DNA from: Burkholderiales bacterium
Lineage (GTDB): Bacteria; Pseudomonadota; Gammaproteobacteria; Burkholderiales; Burkholderiaceae_C
Reading direction: 5' to 3'
DNA: 64,000 nucleotides
Assembly: GCA_017307855.1 (NCBI GenBank)
Contig: JAFKGD010000007.1
Coordinates: forward strand, 461,374-525,373
The position numbers and the translations under genes are program-made. This document shows positions 56,583 through 64,000 of this stretch, one piece after another (the stretch's first letter is position 1; the number at the start of each line of letters is the position of its first letter). The notes below the pieces were generated by a model. That model worked only from the letters and a program-made list of their open reading frames with translations, searched no databases and had not been told where the DNA came from.

Positions 56583-57248
56583 ATGCCATCCACCATCCGG
56601 GTCTGGGATCTGCCCACGCGCCTGTTCCACTGGGTCCTCGCCCTCGGCGTCATCGGCCTCATCGCCACGGGCTATCTCGGCATCATGCAATGGCACTTCA
56701 GGCTGGGTTACATGGTGCTCGCGCTGCTGCTGTTCCGGCTGGTGTGGGGCGTGATCGGCGGCCGCTGGTCCCGCTTCGGCAGCTTCATCTACTCGCCGGC
56801 CAGCCTGGTCCGCCACCTGAGGGGCGCCGGCCACCCGGATCATGCGATCGGCCACTCGCCGCTGGGAGCCCTGTCGGTGTTCGGCCTGCTGCTGATCCTG
56901 GCGCTTCAGGTGCTAACCGGGTTGACCAGCGACGATGCGATCTCCTTCACCGGCCCGCTGGCGCCATTCGTCTCCAGCGACGTGGTCGACTGGGCCACGG
57001 GCTATCACAAGGACGTGGGCCAATGGCTGGTCATCGCTCTGGTGGTTCTGCATTTGCTGGCCATCGTGTTCTACCGTGTTGCCAAGGGCCAGAACCTCAC
57101 CACGGCCATGATCGGCGGCGACAAGACGGTGGATTCGGATGCACCGCCGCCGTCGTCGCGCGATGACGTGCGCATGCGCCTCTTGGCCCTGGTGCTGCTG
57201 GCCGTGTGCGCTGCCGTCGCCTGGTGGGTGCAGCGGCTGGGCGCCTGA
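56583..57248 (+). CDS. Cytochrome b561-type di-haem membrane protein
   Basis: A 221-residue membrane protein of the bacterial cytochrome b561/Ni-Fe hydrogenase cytochrome b group. It starts RVWDLPTRLFHWVLALGVIG with the first haem His in LFHW. Four core helices follow (about 15-35, 42-60, 95-112, 145-165), with further His residues in MQWHFRLGYM, YHKDVGQWL and VVLHLLAI, and an extra C-terminal helix after a hydrophilic linker. It probably passes quinol electrons to a c-type cytochrome; the divergent cytochrome c' is the obvious partner. Confidence 0.88.
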   Translation: MPSTIRVWDLPTRLFHWVLALGVIGLIATGYLGIMQWHFRLGYMVLALLLFRLVWGVIGGRWSRFGSFIYSPASLVRHLRGAGHPDHAIGHSPLGALSVFGLLLILALQVLTGLTSDDAISFTGPLAPFVSSDVVDWATGYHKDVGQWLVIALVVLHLLAIVFYRVAKGQNLTTAMIGGDKTVDSDAPPPSSRDDVRMRLLALVLLAVCAAVAWWVQRLGA

Positions 57249-57322
57249 AGCGCGGCCCCAAGGACGGCCGCGTCGCGCGGGCTAAACTGTGGACGCCCTC
57301 CGTCCACGCCGACCCATCGCCC

Positions 57323-57811
57323 GTGCCCCAGCCGTCCGTCCAGTTGCGCCTCGCGCAGAGCCCCGCCGACATCGAACACGCGAAGTCCATCTTCCGGGAG
57401 TACGCGCAGACGCTCGCGATCGACTTGGCTTTCCAGGACTTCGAGAACGAACTACTGGGACTGCCGGGAGACTACGCGCAGCCGCGCGGCGCGCTGCTGC
57501 TGGCGATGGTGGATGGCGACGTGGCGGGCTGCTGCGCCTTGCGCCCGCTCGATGCCGTGGACTATCCGAACGCCTGCGAGATGAAGCGCCTGTATGTACG
57601 GCGCGCTTACCGTGGGTTTGGCCTGGGCCGTCAGCTGGCCGAAGCCATCCTCGATTCGGCGCGCCTGGCGGGCTATGCCACGGTGCTGCTGGACACGCTC
57701 GACGACATGGAAGCCGCCCGGGCGCTGTACGAGGAACTGGGCTTTCGCAGCATCCCGCCCTACTACCATAACCCCGTAGCAGGCGCTCACTACCTCAAGG
57801 CGGACCTGTGA
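57323..57811 (+). CDS. GNAT-family N-acetyltransferase
   Basis: A 162-residue GNAT acyltransferase. The acetyl-CoA-binding motif A is seen in MKRLYVRRAYRGFGLGRQLAEAILDSARLAG (about residues 91-121), with the Arg-x-x-Gly-x-Gly turn, and motif B in LYEELGFRSIPPYY. The start is taken as GTG at 57323 (MPQPSVQLRLAQ), because the earlier in-frame sequence is unlike any GNAT N-terminus; no clear ribosome site supports it. Substrate is unknown. It ends 18 bases before the convergent peroxiredoxin gene. Confidence 0.85.
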   Translation: MPQPSVQLRLAQSPADIEHAKSIFREYAQTLAIDLAFQDFENELLGLPGDYAQPRGALLLAMVDGDVAGCCALRPLDAVDYPNACEMKRLYVRRAYRGFGLGRQLAEAILDSARLAGYATVLLDTLDDMEAARALYEELGFRSIPPYYHNPVAGAHYLKADL

Positions 57812-57829
57812 GCGCCCGCACCGGCCGGA

Positions 57830-58336
57830 TCAGCCCTTGGCCTGGGCCAGCATCGTACCGGCGTCGCTGACCTCGAACTTGCCGGGGGCTTCGACGTTGA
57901 GCGTGGCCACCTTGCCGTCGCGCACCAGCATCGAATAGCGGTTGCTGCGCACGCCCATACCGCGGCCCGTCAGGTCCAGCGTGAGGCCCGCTGCCTTGGA
58001 GAAGTCGCCGCTGCCGTCCGCCAGCATGCGCACCTTGGTGCCGGTCTTCTGGTCGCGCGCCCAGGCGCCCATCACGAAGGCGTCGTTCACGCTCACGCAC
58101 CAGATTTCGTCGACGCCAGCCGCCTTGAGCTCTTCGGCTTTCTCCACATAGCCCGGCACGTGCTTGGCCGAGCAGGTGGGCGTGAAGGCGCCCGGCACGG
58201 CGAACAGCGCAATGGTCTTGCCCGCCGATGCCTTGGCCACGTCGACCGCGTTGGGGCCGATGCTGCAGCCGTTTCCTTCGACTTCCGAATACTCCATCAG
58301 CGTGGCCGACGGCAGGGATTCACCGACTTTGATCAT
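57830..58336 (-). CDS. Peroxiredoxin, Prx5/AHP1-type
   Basis: A 168-residue peroxiredoxin of the Prx5 group, which reduces H2O2 and organic hydroperoxides. The peroxidatic Cys is in PGAFTPTCSAKHVPGY near residue 56, with conserved Pro and Thr around it. The family landmarks IWCVSVNDAFVMGAWA and RSNRYSMLVRDG are present. GAGGAG lies eight bases upstream of the ATG at 58336; a GTG one codon upstream is less likely. It sits between the end of the S10 operon and the GNAT gene, behind its own promoter region. Confidence 0.93.
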   Translation of the reverse strand: MIKVGESLPSATLMEYSEVEGNGCSIGPNAVDVAKASAGKTIALFAVPGAFTPTCSAKHVPGYVEKAEELKAAGVDEIWCVSVNDAFVMGAWARDQKTGTKVRMLADGSGDFSKAAGLTLDLTGRGMGVRSNRYSMLVRDGKVATLNVEAPGKFEVSDAGTMLAQAKG

Positions 58337-58364
58337 CACTTAGCTCCTCGAGGGGGAAAAAGAA

Positions 58365-58389
58365 AAACGGCCCACATTGTGGGCCGTTT
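58365..58389 (-). terminator. Terminator of the S10 ribosomal operon
   Basis: A perfect stem (aaacggcccac / gtgggccgttt, loop of three) 33 bases after the rpsQ stop. On the minus strand it is followed by TTTCTTTTT, a good U tract, so it ends the ribosomal operon before the peroxiredoxin gene. Confidence 0.9.
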
Positions 58390-58421
58390 CTTCAGGGCTT
58401 GTCACCGCGGTCGGAGAAGAC

Positions 58422-58697
58422 TCAGACCGTGATCGCCTTTTCAACCAGGCGCGTGGCGACCCAGTTCTTGGTCTTCGAAATCGGGCGGCTCTCGGTGATC
58501 TCGATCATGTCGCCGATATGGAACTCACCGTTCTCGTCGTGAGCGTGGTACTTGCTCGAGCGAGCCACGATCTTGTCGTACATCGGGTGCTTGACGCGGC
58601 GTTCCACGAGCACGGTCACGGTCTTCGCACGCTTGTCGCTGACCACTCGGCCAACCAGGGTGCGCTTGAGGGATTTTTTAGCTTCCGTCATGGTCAC
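58422..58697 (-). CDS. rpsQ: 30S ribosomal protein S17
   Basis: A 91-residue S17, last gene of this S10 operon segment. It has the OB-fold core [28 protein letters not shown] and the segment [33 protein letters not shown], both standard for the family. It binds 16S rRNA helices 7 and 11 early in assembly. Three bases separate it from rpmC. A terminator follows instead of the usual continuation to rplN. Confidence 0.97.
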   Translation of the reverse strand: MTMTEAKKSLKRTLVGRVVSDKRAKTVTVLVERRVKHPMYDKIVARSSKYHAHDENGEFHIGDMIEITESRPISKTKNWVATRLVEKAITV

Positions 58698-58700
58698 TCC

Positions 58701-58907
58701 TTAGGCCTTGTTGGATTCGGCCTGCTTCTGGGCAAGCACGGTCTTGGCGCGGGCGATGGCGCGGCGGGTGATACGCAGTTGAGCAACGTTGCCCAGTTGC
58801 TGCGTCGCCTTCTGCATGCGCAGGTTGAAGTGGGCCTTCTGCAGGTCCTTCACTTCGGCTTGCAGGCCGGCAACGTCCTTCTGGCGCAGTTCAGCAGCTT
58901 TCGTCAT
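58701..58907 (-). CDS. rpmC: 50S ribosomal protein L29
   Basis: A 68-residue L29, a small two-helix protein at the peptide exit tunnel and docking site for trigger factor and SRP. The sequence [35 protein letters not shown] and then [14 protein letters not shown] is characteristic. Slightly longer than E. coli L29 (63) by a short C-terminal tail. Confidence 0.96.
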   Translation of the reverse strand: MTKAAELRQKDVAGLQAEVKDLQKAHFNLRMQKATQQLGNVAQLRITRRAIARAKTVLAQKQAESNKA

Positions 58908-58921
58908 ACGTCTTCTCCTGA

Positions 58922-59338
58922 TCAGGCGCCAAGCTGGCGGGCAACGAACGTGGTGCGCAGCGGAAGCTTGGCGGCAGCCAGCTTGAACGCTTCGCGGGCG
59001 AGTTCCTCGGGCACGCCGACGATCTCGTACAGCACCTTGCCCGGCTGGATCTCAGCCACGTAGTACTCGGGGTTGCCCTTGCCGTTACCCATACGCACTT
59101 CTGCGGGCTTCTGCGAAATCGGCTTGTCCGGGAACACGCGGATCCAGATACGGCCGCCACGCTTGACGTGACGCGAGATGGCACGGCGGGCCGCTTCGAT
59201 CTGGCGTGCCGTGAGGCGGCCACGATCGGTCGACTTCAGGCCGAAGTCACCGAACGCGACCGAGTTGCCTCGGGTCGCCAGACCGGTGTTGCGGCCCTTC
59301 TGCTCTTTGCGGTATTTGCGGCGAGCGGGTTGCAGCAT
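58922..59338 (-). CDS. rplP: 50S ribosomal protein L16
   Basis: A 138-residue L16, which shapes the A-site and peptidyl-transferase region. The start [19 protein letters not shown] and the [33 protein letters not shown] block are near-universal. The arginine that is hydroxylated by YcfD in E. coli lies in this conserved loop. Lies two bases after rpsC. Confidence 0.97.
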   Translation of the reverse strand: MLQPARRKYRKEQKGRNTGLATRGNSVAFGDFGLKSTDRGRLTARQIEAARRAISRHVKRGGRIWIRVFPDKPISQKPAEVRMGNGKGNPEYYVAEIQPGKVLYEIVGVPEELAREAFKLAAAKLPLRTTFVARQLGA

Positions 59339-59340
59339 GT

Positions 59341-60240
59341 TTATTCTCCTTTACCGTCCGCTGCTGAGGCGGGCGCGGCTACCTTGCGGACGCGCTTAAC
59401 GGCAGTCTTGGTTGCGTCGGCCCCGGAGGCTTCGGCGGGCTTGTCGCTGCCATCGGCAGGCGCGGCGTTGGTGCCAGCAGGACGGCGGGGGCCGCCACGG
59501 CGGTCGCCTGCCGGACGGTCGCCCGGGCGGCCATCACGGCGCGGACCACGCGGACCACGACGCTCTTCGCCTTCGGGGCGCGGCGTGCTGTCCAGCGAGG
59601 GCGCATCGCTGCGGCCCAGCGTGTCGCCCTTGTAGACCCAGACCTTGACGCCGATGACGCCATAGGTGGTCTTGGCTTCCGAGGTACCGTAGTCGATGTC
59701 GGCGCGCAGCGTGTGAAGCGGCACGCGACCCTCACGGTACCACTCGGTACGGGCGATTTCGATGCCGTTCAGGCGGCCGGCGGACATGATCTTGATGCCC
59801 TGGGCGCCCAGGCGCATCGCGTTCTGCATGGCGCGCTTCATGGCGCGGCGGAACATGATGCGCTTCTCGAGCTGCTGGGTGATGCTGTCGGCGATCAGCT
59901 GGGCATCGACTTCGGGCTTGCGCACTTCCTCGATGTTCACTGCGACCGGCACGCCCAGGCGCTGCGCGAGTTCCTTCTTCAGGTTCTCGATGTCCTCGCC
60001 CTTCTTGCCGATCACCACGCCCGGACGAGCCGAGAAGATGGTGATGCGGGCGTTCTTGGCGGGGCGCTCGATCAGCACGCGCGAGACGGCGGCATTCTTC
60101 AGCTTGGCCTTCAGGTATTCGCGGACCTTGATGTCTTCGGCCAGCATGCCGGCGAAATCACGGTTGCTCGCATACCAGCGGCTGGCCCAGTTACGGCTGA
60201 CCGCAAGGCGGAAGCCGGTCGGGTGGATTTTCTGTCCCAT
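59341..60240 (-). CDS. rpsC: 30S ribosomal protein S3, with long C-terminal tail
   Basis: A 299-residue S3, whereas E. coli S3 has 233. The first 210 residues are ordinary: [18 protein letters not shown], the KH-type [18 protein letters not shown], the [30 protein letters not shown] block and the final [14 protein letters not shown]. Beyond that lies a tail of about 85 residues, first rich in Arg, Gly, Pro and Asp ([18 protein letters not shown]), then Ala/Lys-rich. S3 lines the mRNA entry tunnel; the tail probably projects from the 30S surface. Beta-proteobacteria often carry an extended S3 end. Confidence 0.96.
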   Translation of the reverse strand: MGQKIHPTGFRLAVSRNWASRWYASNRDFAGMLAEDIKVREYLKAKLKNAAVSRVLIERPAKNARITIFSARPGVVIGKKGEDIENLKKELAQRLGVPVAVNIEEVRKPEVDAQLIADSITQQLEKRIMFRRAMKRAMQNAMRLGAQGIKIMSAGRLNGIEIARTEWYREGRVPLHTLRADIDYGTSEAKTTYGVIGVKVWVYKGDTLGRSDAPSLDSTPRPEGEERRGPRGPRRDGRPGDRPAGDRRGGPRRPAGTNAAPADGSDKPAEASGADATKTAVKRVRKVAAPASAADGKGE

Positions 60241-60255
60241 AGTCTTTCCTGCGCC

Positions 60256-60585
60256 TTAGTTGCCGACCGTCACGTACACGTGGCACGTGGGCTTGCTGAT
60301 GCGGTTGCCGCGGCCCTTGGCGCGAGCGGTAAAGCGCTTGAGCGTGGTGCCTTGCTCGACGTAGATGGTCTTGACCCTCAGTTCGTCGATGTCGGCGCCG
60401 TCGTTGTGCTCGGCATTGGCAATGGCCGACTCGAGCACCTTCTTGACGATGACGGCAGCCTTCTTCTGGGTGAATTCCAGAATGTTGAGCGCCTGGTCGA
60501 CCTTCTTGCCACGGATGAGGTCGGCGATGAGGCGGCCCTTGTCCACGGACAGGCGCACGCCACGGAGTGTTGCACGGGTTTCCAT
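60256..60585 (-). CDS. rplV: 50S ribosomal protein L22
   Basis: A 109-residue L22, whose long beta-hairpin lines the exit tunnel. [29 protein letters not shown] opens it and the hairpin region [22 protein letters not shown] is typical. Macrolide resistance can arise in this loop; nothing unusual is seen here. Spaced 15 bases from rpsC and 9 from rpsS. Confidence 0.97.
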   Translation of the reverse strand: METRATLRGVRLSVDKGRLIADLIRGKKVDQALNILEFTQKKAAVIVKKVLESAIANAEHNDGADIDELRVKTIYVEQGTTLKRFTARAKGRGNRISKPTCHVYVTVGN

Positions 60586-60594
60586 GTCAGGTCC

Positions 60595-60873
60595 TTATTT
60601 CTTCTGGACTTTCTTGTCCGCCGGATGGCCCTTGAACGTGCGGGTGAGCGCGAACTCGCCGAGCTTGTGGCCGACCATCTGGTCGGTCACGTACACGGGC
60701 ACGTGCTGCTTGCCGTTGTGCACCGCGATGGTCAGGCCGATGAACTCGGGCAGGATCATCGAACGGCGCGACCAGGTCTTGATCGGCTTCTTGTCCTTGT
60801 TGGTCACGGCCTTGTCGGCCTTGGCCACGAGGTGGTGGTCAACAAACGGACCCTTTTTGAGAGAACGAGTCAT
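60595..60873 (-). CDS. rpsS: 30S ribosomal protein S19
   Basis: A 92-residue S19, which sits in the 30S head and contacts the A-site finger. [22 protein letters not shown] and [42 protein letters not shown] are canonical. Ten bases after rplB. Nothing unusual. Confidence 0.97.
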   Translation of the reverse strand: MTRSLKKGPFVDHHLVAKADKAVTNKDKKPIKTWSRRSMILPEFIGLTIAVHNGKQHVPVYVTDQMVGHKLGEFALTRTFKGHPADKKVQKK

Positions 60874-60883
60874 TGGCTACCCC

Positions 60884-61708
60884 TTACTTCTTGCGACGCG
60901 ACACGATCATGACCTGCGTGCGCTTGTTGTTACGGGTACGGTAACCCTTGGTCAGGTTGCCCCACGGATCGACCGGCGGCTTGCCCGTACCGGTGCGGCC
61001 TTCGCCACCACCGTGCGGGTGATCGATCGGGTTCATCGCAACGCCGCGCACCGTCGGGCGGATGCCCATGTGGCGCTTCACACCGGCCTTGCCGAGCTGG
61101 CGCAGGCTGTGTTCTTCGTTGGCGACTTCACCGATGGTGGCACGGCACTCGATGTGAATCTTGCGCACTTCGCCCGAACGCATGCGGACCTGGGCGTAGA
61201 CGCCTTCGCGGGCCAGCAGCGTCGCGGAAGTACCGGCCGAGCGCGCGATCTGCGCACCCTTGCCCGGCTGCAGTTCGATGCAGTGGATGGTCGAACCCAC
61301 AGGGATGTTGCGGATGGGCAGCGTGTTGCCGGCACGGATCGGGGCTTCCGAACCGCTCACCAGCTGGGCGCCGACTTCCAGGCCACGCGGGGCGATGATG
61401 TAGCGACGCTCGCCGTCGGCATACACCACCAGGGCGATGTGGGCCGTACGGTTCGGGTCGTACTCGATACGCTCGACCTTCGCAGGAATGCCGTCCTTGT
61501 TGCGGACGAAATCGACCACGCGATAGTGATGGCGGTGGCCACCACCCTTGTGGCGGACCGTGATGTGACCGTTGTTGTTGCGGCCGGCCTTCTGGAACTG
61601 GGGCTCCAGCAGCGGCGCGTGCGGAGCACCCTTGTACAGGTGGTCGCGCGTGACCTTGACCACGGCACGTTGGCCGGGCGAGGTCGGTTTCATCTTGATG
61701 ACAGCCAT
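60884..61708 (-). CDS. rplB: 50S ribosomal protein L2
   Basis: A 274-residue L2, one of the largest and most conserved 50S proteins, needed for subunit association and peptidyl transfer. It starts [19 protein letters not shown]; the core contains [13 protein letters not shown], and the conserved C-terminal segment [20 protein letters not shown] holds the critical histidine. The end [17 protein letters not shown] is basic. Two bases separate it from rplW. Confidence 0.98.
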   Translation of the reverse strand: MAVIKMKPTSPGQRAVVKVTRDHLYKGAPHAPLLEPQFQKAGRNNNGHITVRHKGGGHRHHYRVVDFVRNKDGIPAKVERIEYDPNRTAHIALVVYADGERRYIIAPRGLEVGAQLVSGSEAPIRAGNTLPIRNIPVGSTIHCIELQPGKGAQIARSAGTSATLLAREGVYAQVRMRSGEVRKIHIECRATIGEVANEEHSLRQLGKAGVKRHMGIRPTVRGVAMNPIDHPHGGGEGRTGTGKPPVDPWGNLTKGYRTRNNKRTQVMIVSRRKK

Positions 61709-61710
61709 GA

Positions 61711-62025
61711 TTACGCAGCCTCCCCGGAGAGGTTCAGCTCTTGGCCCGGCTTGAGCATCACGTAGGCCTTGCGAACATTGTCGCGACGACCCACCGAGCG
61801 GCCGAAGCGCTTGGTCTTGCCTTTGGTATTCACCACGGACACGGCCTTGACCTCCACCTTGAACATCAGTTCAACGGCGGCCTTGATCTCGGGCTTGGTT
61901 GCGTCCTGCAGCACCTTGAACGTGACGGCATTGCTCTTCTCGGCAACCATCGTGGCCTTTTCGGACACGATAGGGGCCACGAGCACCTGCATCAGGCGTC
62001 CTTCATCGAATTGGGTCGTGCTCAT
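61711..62025 (-). CDS. rplW: 50S ribosomal protein L23
   Basis: A 104-residue L23 at the exit-tunnel rim, where trigger factor binds. The core is [29 protein letters not shown] and [34 protein letters not shown]. The ATG at 62025 gives the correct N-terminus and its ATGA overlaps the rplD stop; the frame extends much further upstream as a mirror of rplD. Confidence 0.97.
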   Translation of the reverse strand: MSTTQFDEGRLMQVLVAPIVSEKATMVAEKSNAVTFKVLQDATKPEIKAAVELMFKVEVKAVSVVNTKGKTKRFGRSVGRRDNVRKAYVMLKPGQELNLSGEAA

Positions 62026-62642
62026 GCGAACATCTCCTTGAGCTTGTCGACGGCACCCTTGGTCACCAGCACCTTCTTGTAGTGCACCAGCGAGAGCGGG
62101 TCGGCGTAGCGCGGCTCGACCACCAGCACGTTGGTCAGGTTGCGCGAGGCCAGGTACAGGTTCTCGTCGACTTCCTCGGCGATCACGAGCACCGACTCGA
62201 GATTCATCGCCTTGAAGCGGGCAGCCAGCTGCTTGGTCTTGGGCGAATCCACCTTGAGCGAATCGACCACGGCCAGGCGGCCTTCGCGGGCCAGCTGCGA
62301 GAAGATGGACGCCATGCCGGCGCGATACATCTTCTTGTTGATCTTCTGGGTGAAGTTTTCGTCCGGCATGTTCGGGAAGATCCGGCCGCCCCCGCGCCAC
62401 AGCGGCGACGAGGTCATACCGGCGCGGGCGCGGCCCGTACCCTTTTGCTTGAACGGCTTCTTGGTCGAGTGCTTGACCTGCTCGCGGTCCTTCTGGGCAC
62501 GGGTGCCCTGGCGAGCATTGGCCTGGTAGGCCACCACGATCTGGTGGATCAGCGCCTCGTTGTATTCACGGCCGAACACGGTCTCGGGCGCGTCGAACTT
62601 CGACGCGGCCTGGCCCTGTTCGTTCAGGAGTTCGAGTTCCAT
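62022..62642 (-). CDS. rplD: 50S ribosomal protein L4
   Basis: A 206-residue L4. The long tunnel-reaching loop is seen in [32 protein letters not shown]. The remainder has the [19 protein letters not shown]-type helix pattern ([15 protein letters not shown]). In E. coli L4 also represses its own S10 operon by binding the leader; whether that holds here is open because the leader arrangement differs. It overlaps rplC by one base and rplW by four. Confidence 0.97.
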   Translation of the reverse strand: MELELLNEQGQAASKFDAPETVFGREYNEALIHQIVVAYQANARQGTRAQKDREQVKHSTKKPFKQKGTGRARAGMTSSPLWRGGGRIFPNMPDENFTQKINKKMYRAGMASIFSQLAREGRLAVVDSLKVDSPKTKQLAARFKAMNLESVLVIAEEVDENLYLASRNLTNVLVVEPRYADPLSLVHYKKVLVTKGAVDKLKEMFA

Positions 62643-63316
62643 TACTTCGCTCCTTCAGCGGCCTTGGCCTTGACGGCGGGACGGACGGTCACGAAGCCAC
62701 CCTTGGAGCCCGGCACTGCGCCCTTGATGAGCAGCAGCTGACGGGCTTCGTCGATGCGGATGACATCGAGGTTCTGGGTCGTGACGGTTTCGTCGCCCAT
62801 GTGGCCAGTCATCTTCTTGCCCGGGAACACGCGGCCCGGATCCTGCGCCATCGAGATCGAGCCGGGCACGTTGTGCGAGCGGCTGTTACCGTGCGAGGCA
62901 CGTTGCGACGCGAAGTTGTGGCGCTTGATGGTGCCGGCGAAGCCCTTGCCGATGGAGGTGCCTTGCACGTCCACCTTCTGGCCCACGGCGAACACGTCAC
63001 CCACCGGGATCACGGCGCCAGCCTGGTATTTGGCGGCAGCGTCGGCGGAGAGGCGGAATTCGCGGGTGATTTCACCCGCTTCGACCCCTGCCTTGGCGAG
63101 GTGGCCGGCTTGCGGCTTGGTCACGCGCGAGGCGCGGCGCGAACCGAACGTGACCTGCAGGGCCACATAGCCGTCGTTCTCTTGGGTCTTGACCTGGGTC
63201 ACGCGGTTGTTGGACACGTCCACCACCGTGACAGGCACTGCGTCCCCGTCGTCGGTGAAGAGGCGCATCATGCCCACCTTGCGGCCCAGCAACCCTTGGG
63301 AGTTGCTCTGACTCAT
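62642..63316 (-). CDS. rplC: 50S ribosomal protein L3
   Basis: A 224-residue L3, an early assembly protein close to the peptidyl-transferase centre. Characteristic segments are [57 protein letters not shown] and [16 protein letters not shown], which carries the Gln/His-rich methylated loop region. It is separated from rpsJ by 213 bases that hold a likely promoter, so it may lead its own transcript. Confidence 0.97.
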   Translation of the reverse strand: MSQSNSQGLLGRKVGMMRLFTDDGDAVPVTVVDVSNNRVTQVKTQENDGYVALQVTFGSRRASRVTKPQAGHLAKAGVEAGEITREFRLSADAAAKYQAGAVIPVGDVFAVGQKVDVQGTSIGKGFAGTIKRHNFASQRASHGNSRSHNVPGSISMAQDPGRVFPGKKMTGHMGDETVTTQNLDVIRIDEARQLLLIKGAVPGSKGGFVTVRPAVKAKAAEGAK

Positions 63317-63450
63317 TGGTTTTCTCCAAAACTTCCGCCACGAGGCACTGCAATTGGCGCCTGTGTTTTAACGCCGGCAGGGCTTGAACCCCGAAGCCGA
63401 CGTACGAAAGAAGGTTGATAAATCTCGGCCCAAAACGGGCAGAGCCATAA

Positions 63451-63480
63451 ATTATAGCGCGCCCGTGTCATTTCTGGCAA
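63451..63480 (-). promoter_or_regulatory. Likely sigma-70 promoter for rplC and the rest of the S10 operon
   Basis: On the minus strand TTGCCA and a perfect TATAAT are separated by 18 bases, in the 213-base gap before rplC. A GC-rich inverted repeat (gcgcgcccg, cgggcgcg; 63457-63488) spans the promoter, with the -35 element in its loop, which may form a terminator or attenuator for transcripts arriving from rpsJ. The remaining roughly 130 bases before rplC make a long untranslated leader with no gene. Confidence 0.7.
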
Positions 63481-63529
63481 CGGGCGCGTTTCGGGGTGAC
63501 CGCCGGATGGCGGCCGGTCCCGCGCAGAC

Positions 63530-63844
63530 TTACTGCAGCTTGATTTCGACGTCGACGCCGGCGGGCAGATCGAGCTTCATCAGCGCGTCAACCGTCTTGT
63601 CGGTCGGATCGACGATGTCCATCAGGCGCTGGTGCGTGCGGATTTCGAACTGGTCGCGCGACGTCTTGTTGACGTGCGGCGAACGCAGGATGTCGAAACG
63701 CTTCATGCGCGTGGGCAGGGGCACGGGGCCCTTGACGATGGCGCCGGTGCGCTTGGCGGTGTCGACGATCTCTGCGGCGGACTGGTCGATCAGCTTGTAA
63801 TCGAAGGCCTTCAGGCGGATGCGGATCTTCTGTTGGGCAGCCAT
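63530..63844 (-). CDS. rpsJ: 30S ribosomal protein S10
   Basis: A 104-residue S10, which also acts as NusE in antitermination. The sequence [41 protein letters not shown] is near-canonical, as is [28 protein letters not shown]. It starts five bases after the tuf stop, so it is the last gene of the upstream tuf transcript rather than the first of a free S10 operon. The following 213-base gap separates it from rplC. Confidence 0.98.
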   Translation of the reverse strand: MAAQQKIRIRLKAFDYKLIDQSAAEIVDTAKRTGAIVKGPVPLPTRMKRFDILRSPHVNKTSRDQFEIRTHQRLMDIVDPTDKTVDALMKLDLPAGVDVEIKLQ

Positions 63845-63849
63845 GGCGA

Positions 63850-64000
63850 TTACTCCATGATCTTGGCGACGACGCCGGCGCCCACGGTCTTGCCGCCTTC
63901 ACGGATGGCGAAGCGCAGGCCTTCTTCCATCGCGATCGGGGCGATCAGCTTCACCGTGATCGACACGTTGTCGCCGGGCATGACCATTTCCTTGTCCTTG
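63850..64000 (-). CDS. tuf: Elongation factor Tu, C-terminal fragment
   Basis: The last 49 residues of EF-Tu, read on the minus strand to a TAA at 63850-63852; the rest lies beyond the window. The fragment [44 protein letters not shown] is the domain 3 end of EF-Tu, which delivers aminoacyl-tRNA to the ribosome. Position five bases before rpsJ is the usual fusA-tuf-rpsJ order in Burkholderiales. Confidence 0.96.
   Translation of the reverse strand, partial: KDKEMVMPGDNVSITVKLIAPIAMEEGLRFAIREGGKTVGAGVVAKIME

Overview
The window is a GC-rich, tightly packed stretch of chromosome that reads as Betaproteobacteria, order Burkholderiales, most likely family Comamonadaceae. The grounds are gene order (pilU next to an NAD(P)-dependent dehydrogenase, dolP, diaA, yraN and rsmI; PTS EIIA-HPr-EI without a sugar permease; tuf-rpsJ-rplC), several Bug-type (tripartite tricarboxylate) binding proteins, and protein sequences close to beta-proteobacterial families. 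I see no insertion sequence, prophage, CRISPR array or integrase. There is one tRNA gene, tRNA-Arg(CCG).

Layout. 1-4 kb: end of pilU, a 3-hydroxyisobutyrate dehydrogenase-family enzyme, and the dolP/diaA/yraN group head to head with rsmI. 4-6 kb: an alpha/beta hydrolase overlapping a DUF3182 protein. 6-11.6 kb: a LysR regulator divergent from a carboxylesterase, a Baeyer-Villiger monooxygenase of the 4-hydroxyacetophenone monooxygenase type and a Bug binding protein, which together look like a ketone-to-ester-to-alcohol catabolic unit. 11.6-18.6 kb: tRNA-Arg, then an AcrR/TtgR-type repressor divergent from a complete RND efflux pump, with a recognisable AcrR-type operator between them. 18.7-22.9 kb: a membrane-anchored cytochrome c5, then a minus-strand run ending in a YheT hydrolase and small proteins, including a cyclic-nucleotide-binding protein. 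23-29 kb: the four-gene ligase-associated DNA repair cassette (beta-lactamase-fold exonuclease, ATP-dependent ligase, Lhr helicase, PdeM).

29-38.7 kb: a metabolic cluster (metC-like lyase, DapA-family lyase or synthase, divergent SDR, Bug protein, D-amino-acid dehydrogenase, persulfide-dioxygenase-like hydrolase) divergent from an Lrp regulator and a BisC-type molybdoenzyme. 38.7-46 kb: the complete F1Fo ATP synthase operon atpIBEFHAGDC. 46-48.3 kb: ybeD-lipB-lipA for lipoate synthesis. 48.3-52.5 kb: a regulatory PTS (EIIA-Man type, HPr, EI) coupled to an MFS transporter and a lipoprotein gene. 52.6-58.3 kb: small independent units, including a degenerate histidine-kinase/receiver protein, DUF4197, a TlpA-like thioredoxin, cytochrome c', cytochrome b561-like protein, GNAT and a peroxiredoxin. 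58.4-64 kb: the S10 ribosomal-protein operon from rpsQ back to rpsJ, preceded by the 3' end of tuf. It has its own terminator after rpsQ and a likely internal promoter in the gap between rpsJ and rplC.

Almost all genes are recognisable families. The less ordinary parts are the catabolic clusters, the SDR without its usual catalytic Tyr/Lys, the pseudo-kinase/receiver fusion, the cyclic-nucleotide sensor paired with an NAD(P)-binding protein, and the regulatory arrangement of the ribosomal and PTS operons. Starts were moved from the longest open frame wherever a family start or a ribosome binding site argued for it. All family assignments rest on reading motifs and remembered family sequences; no search was run.
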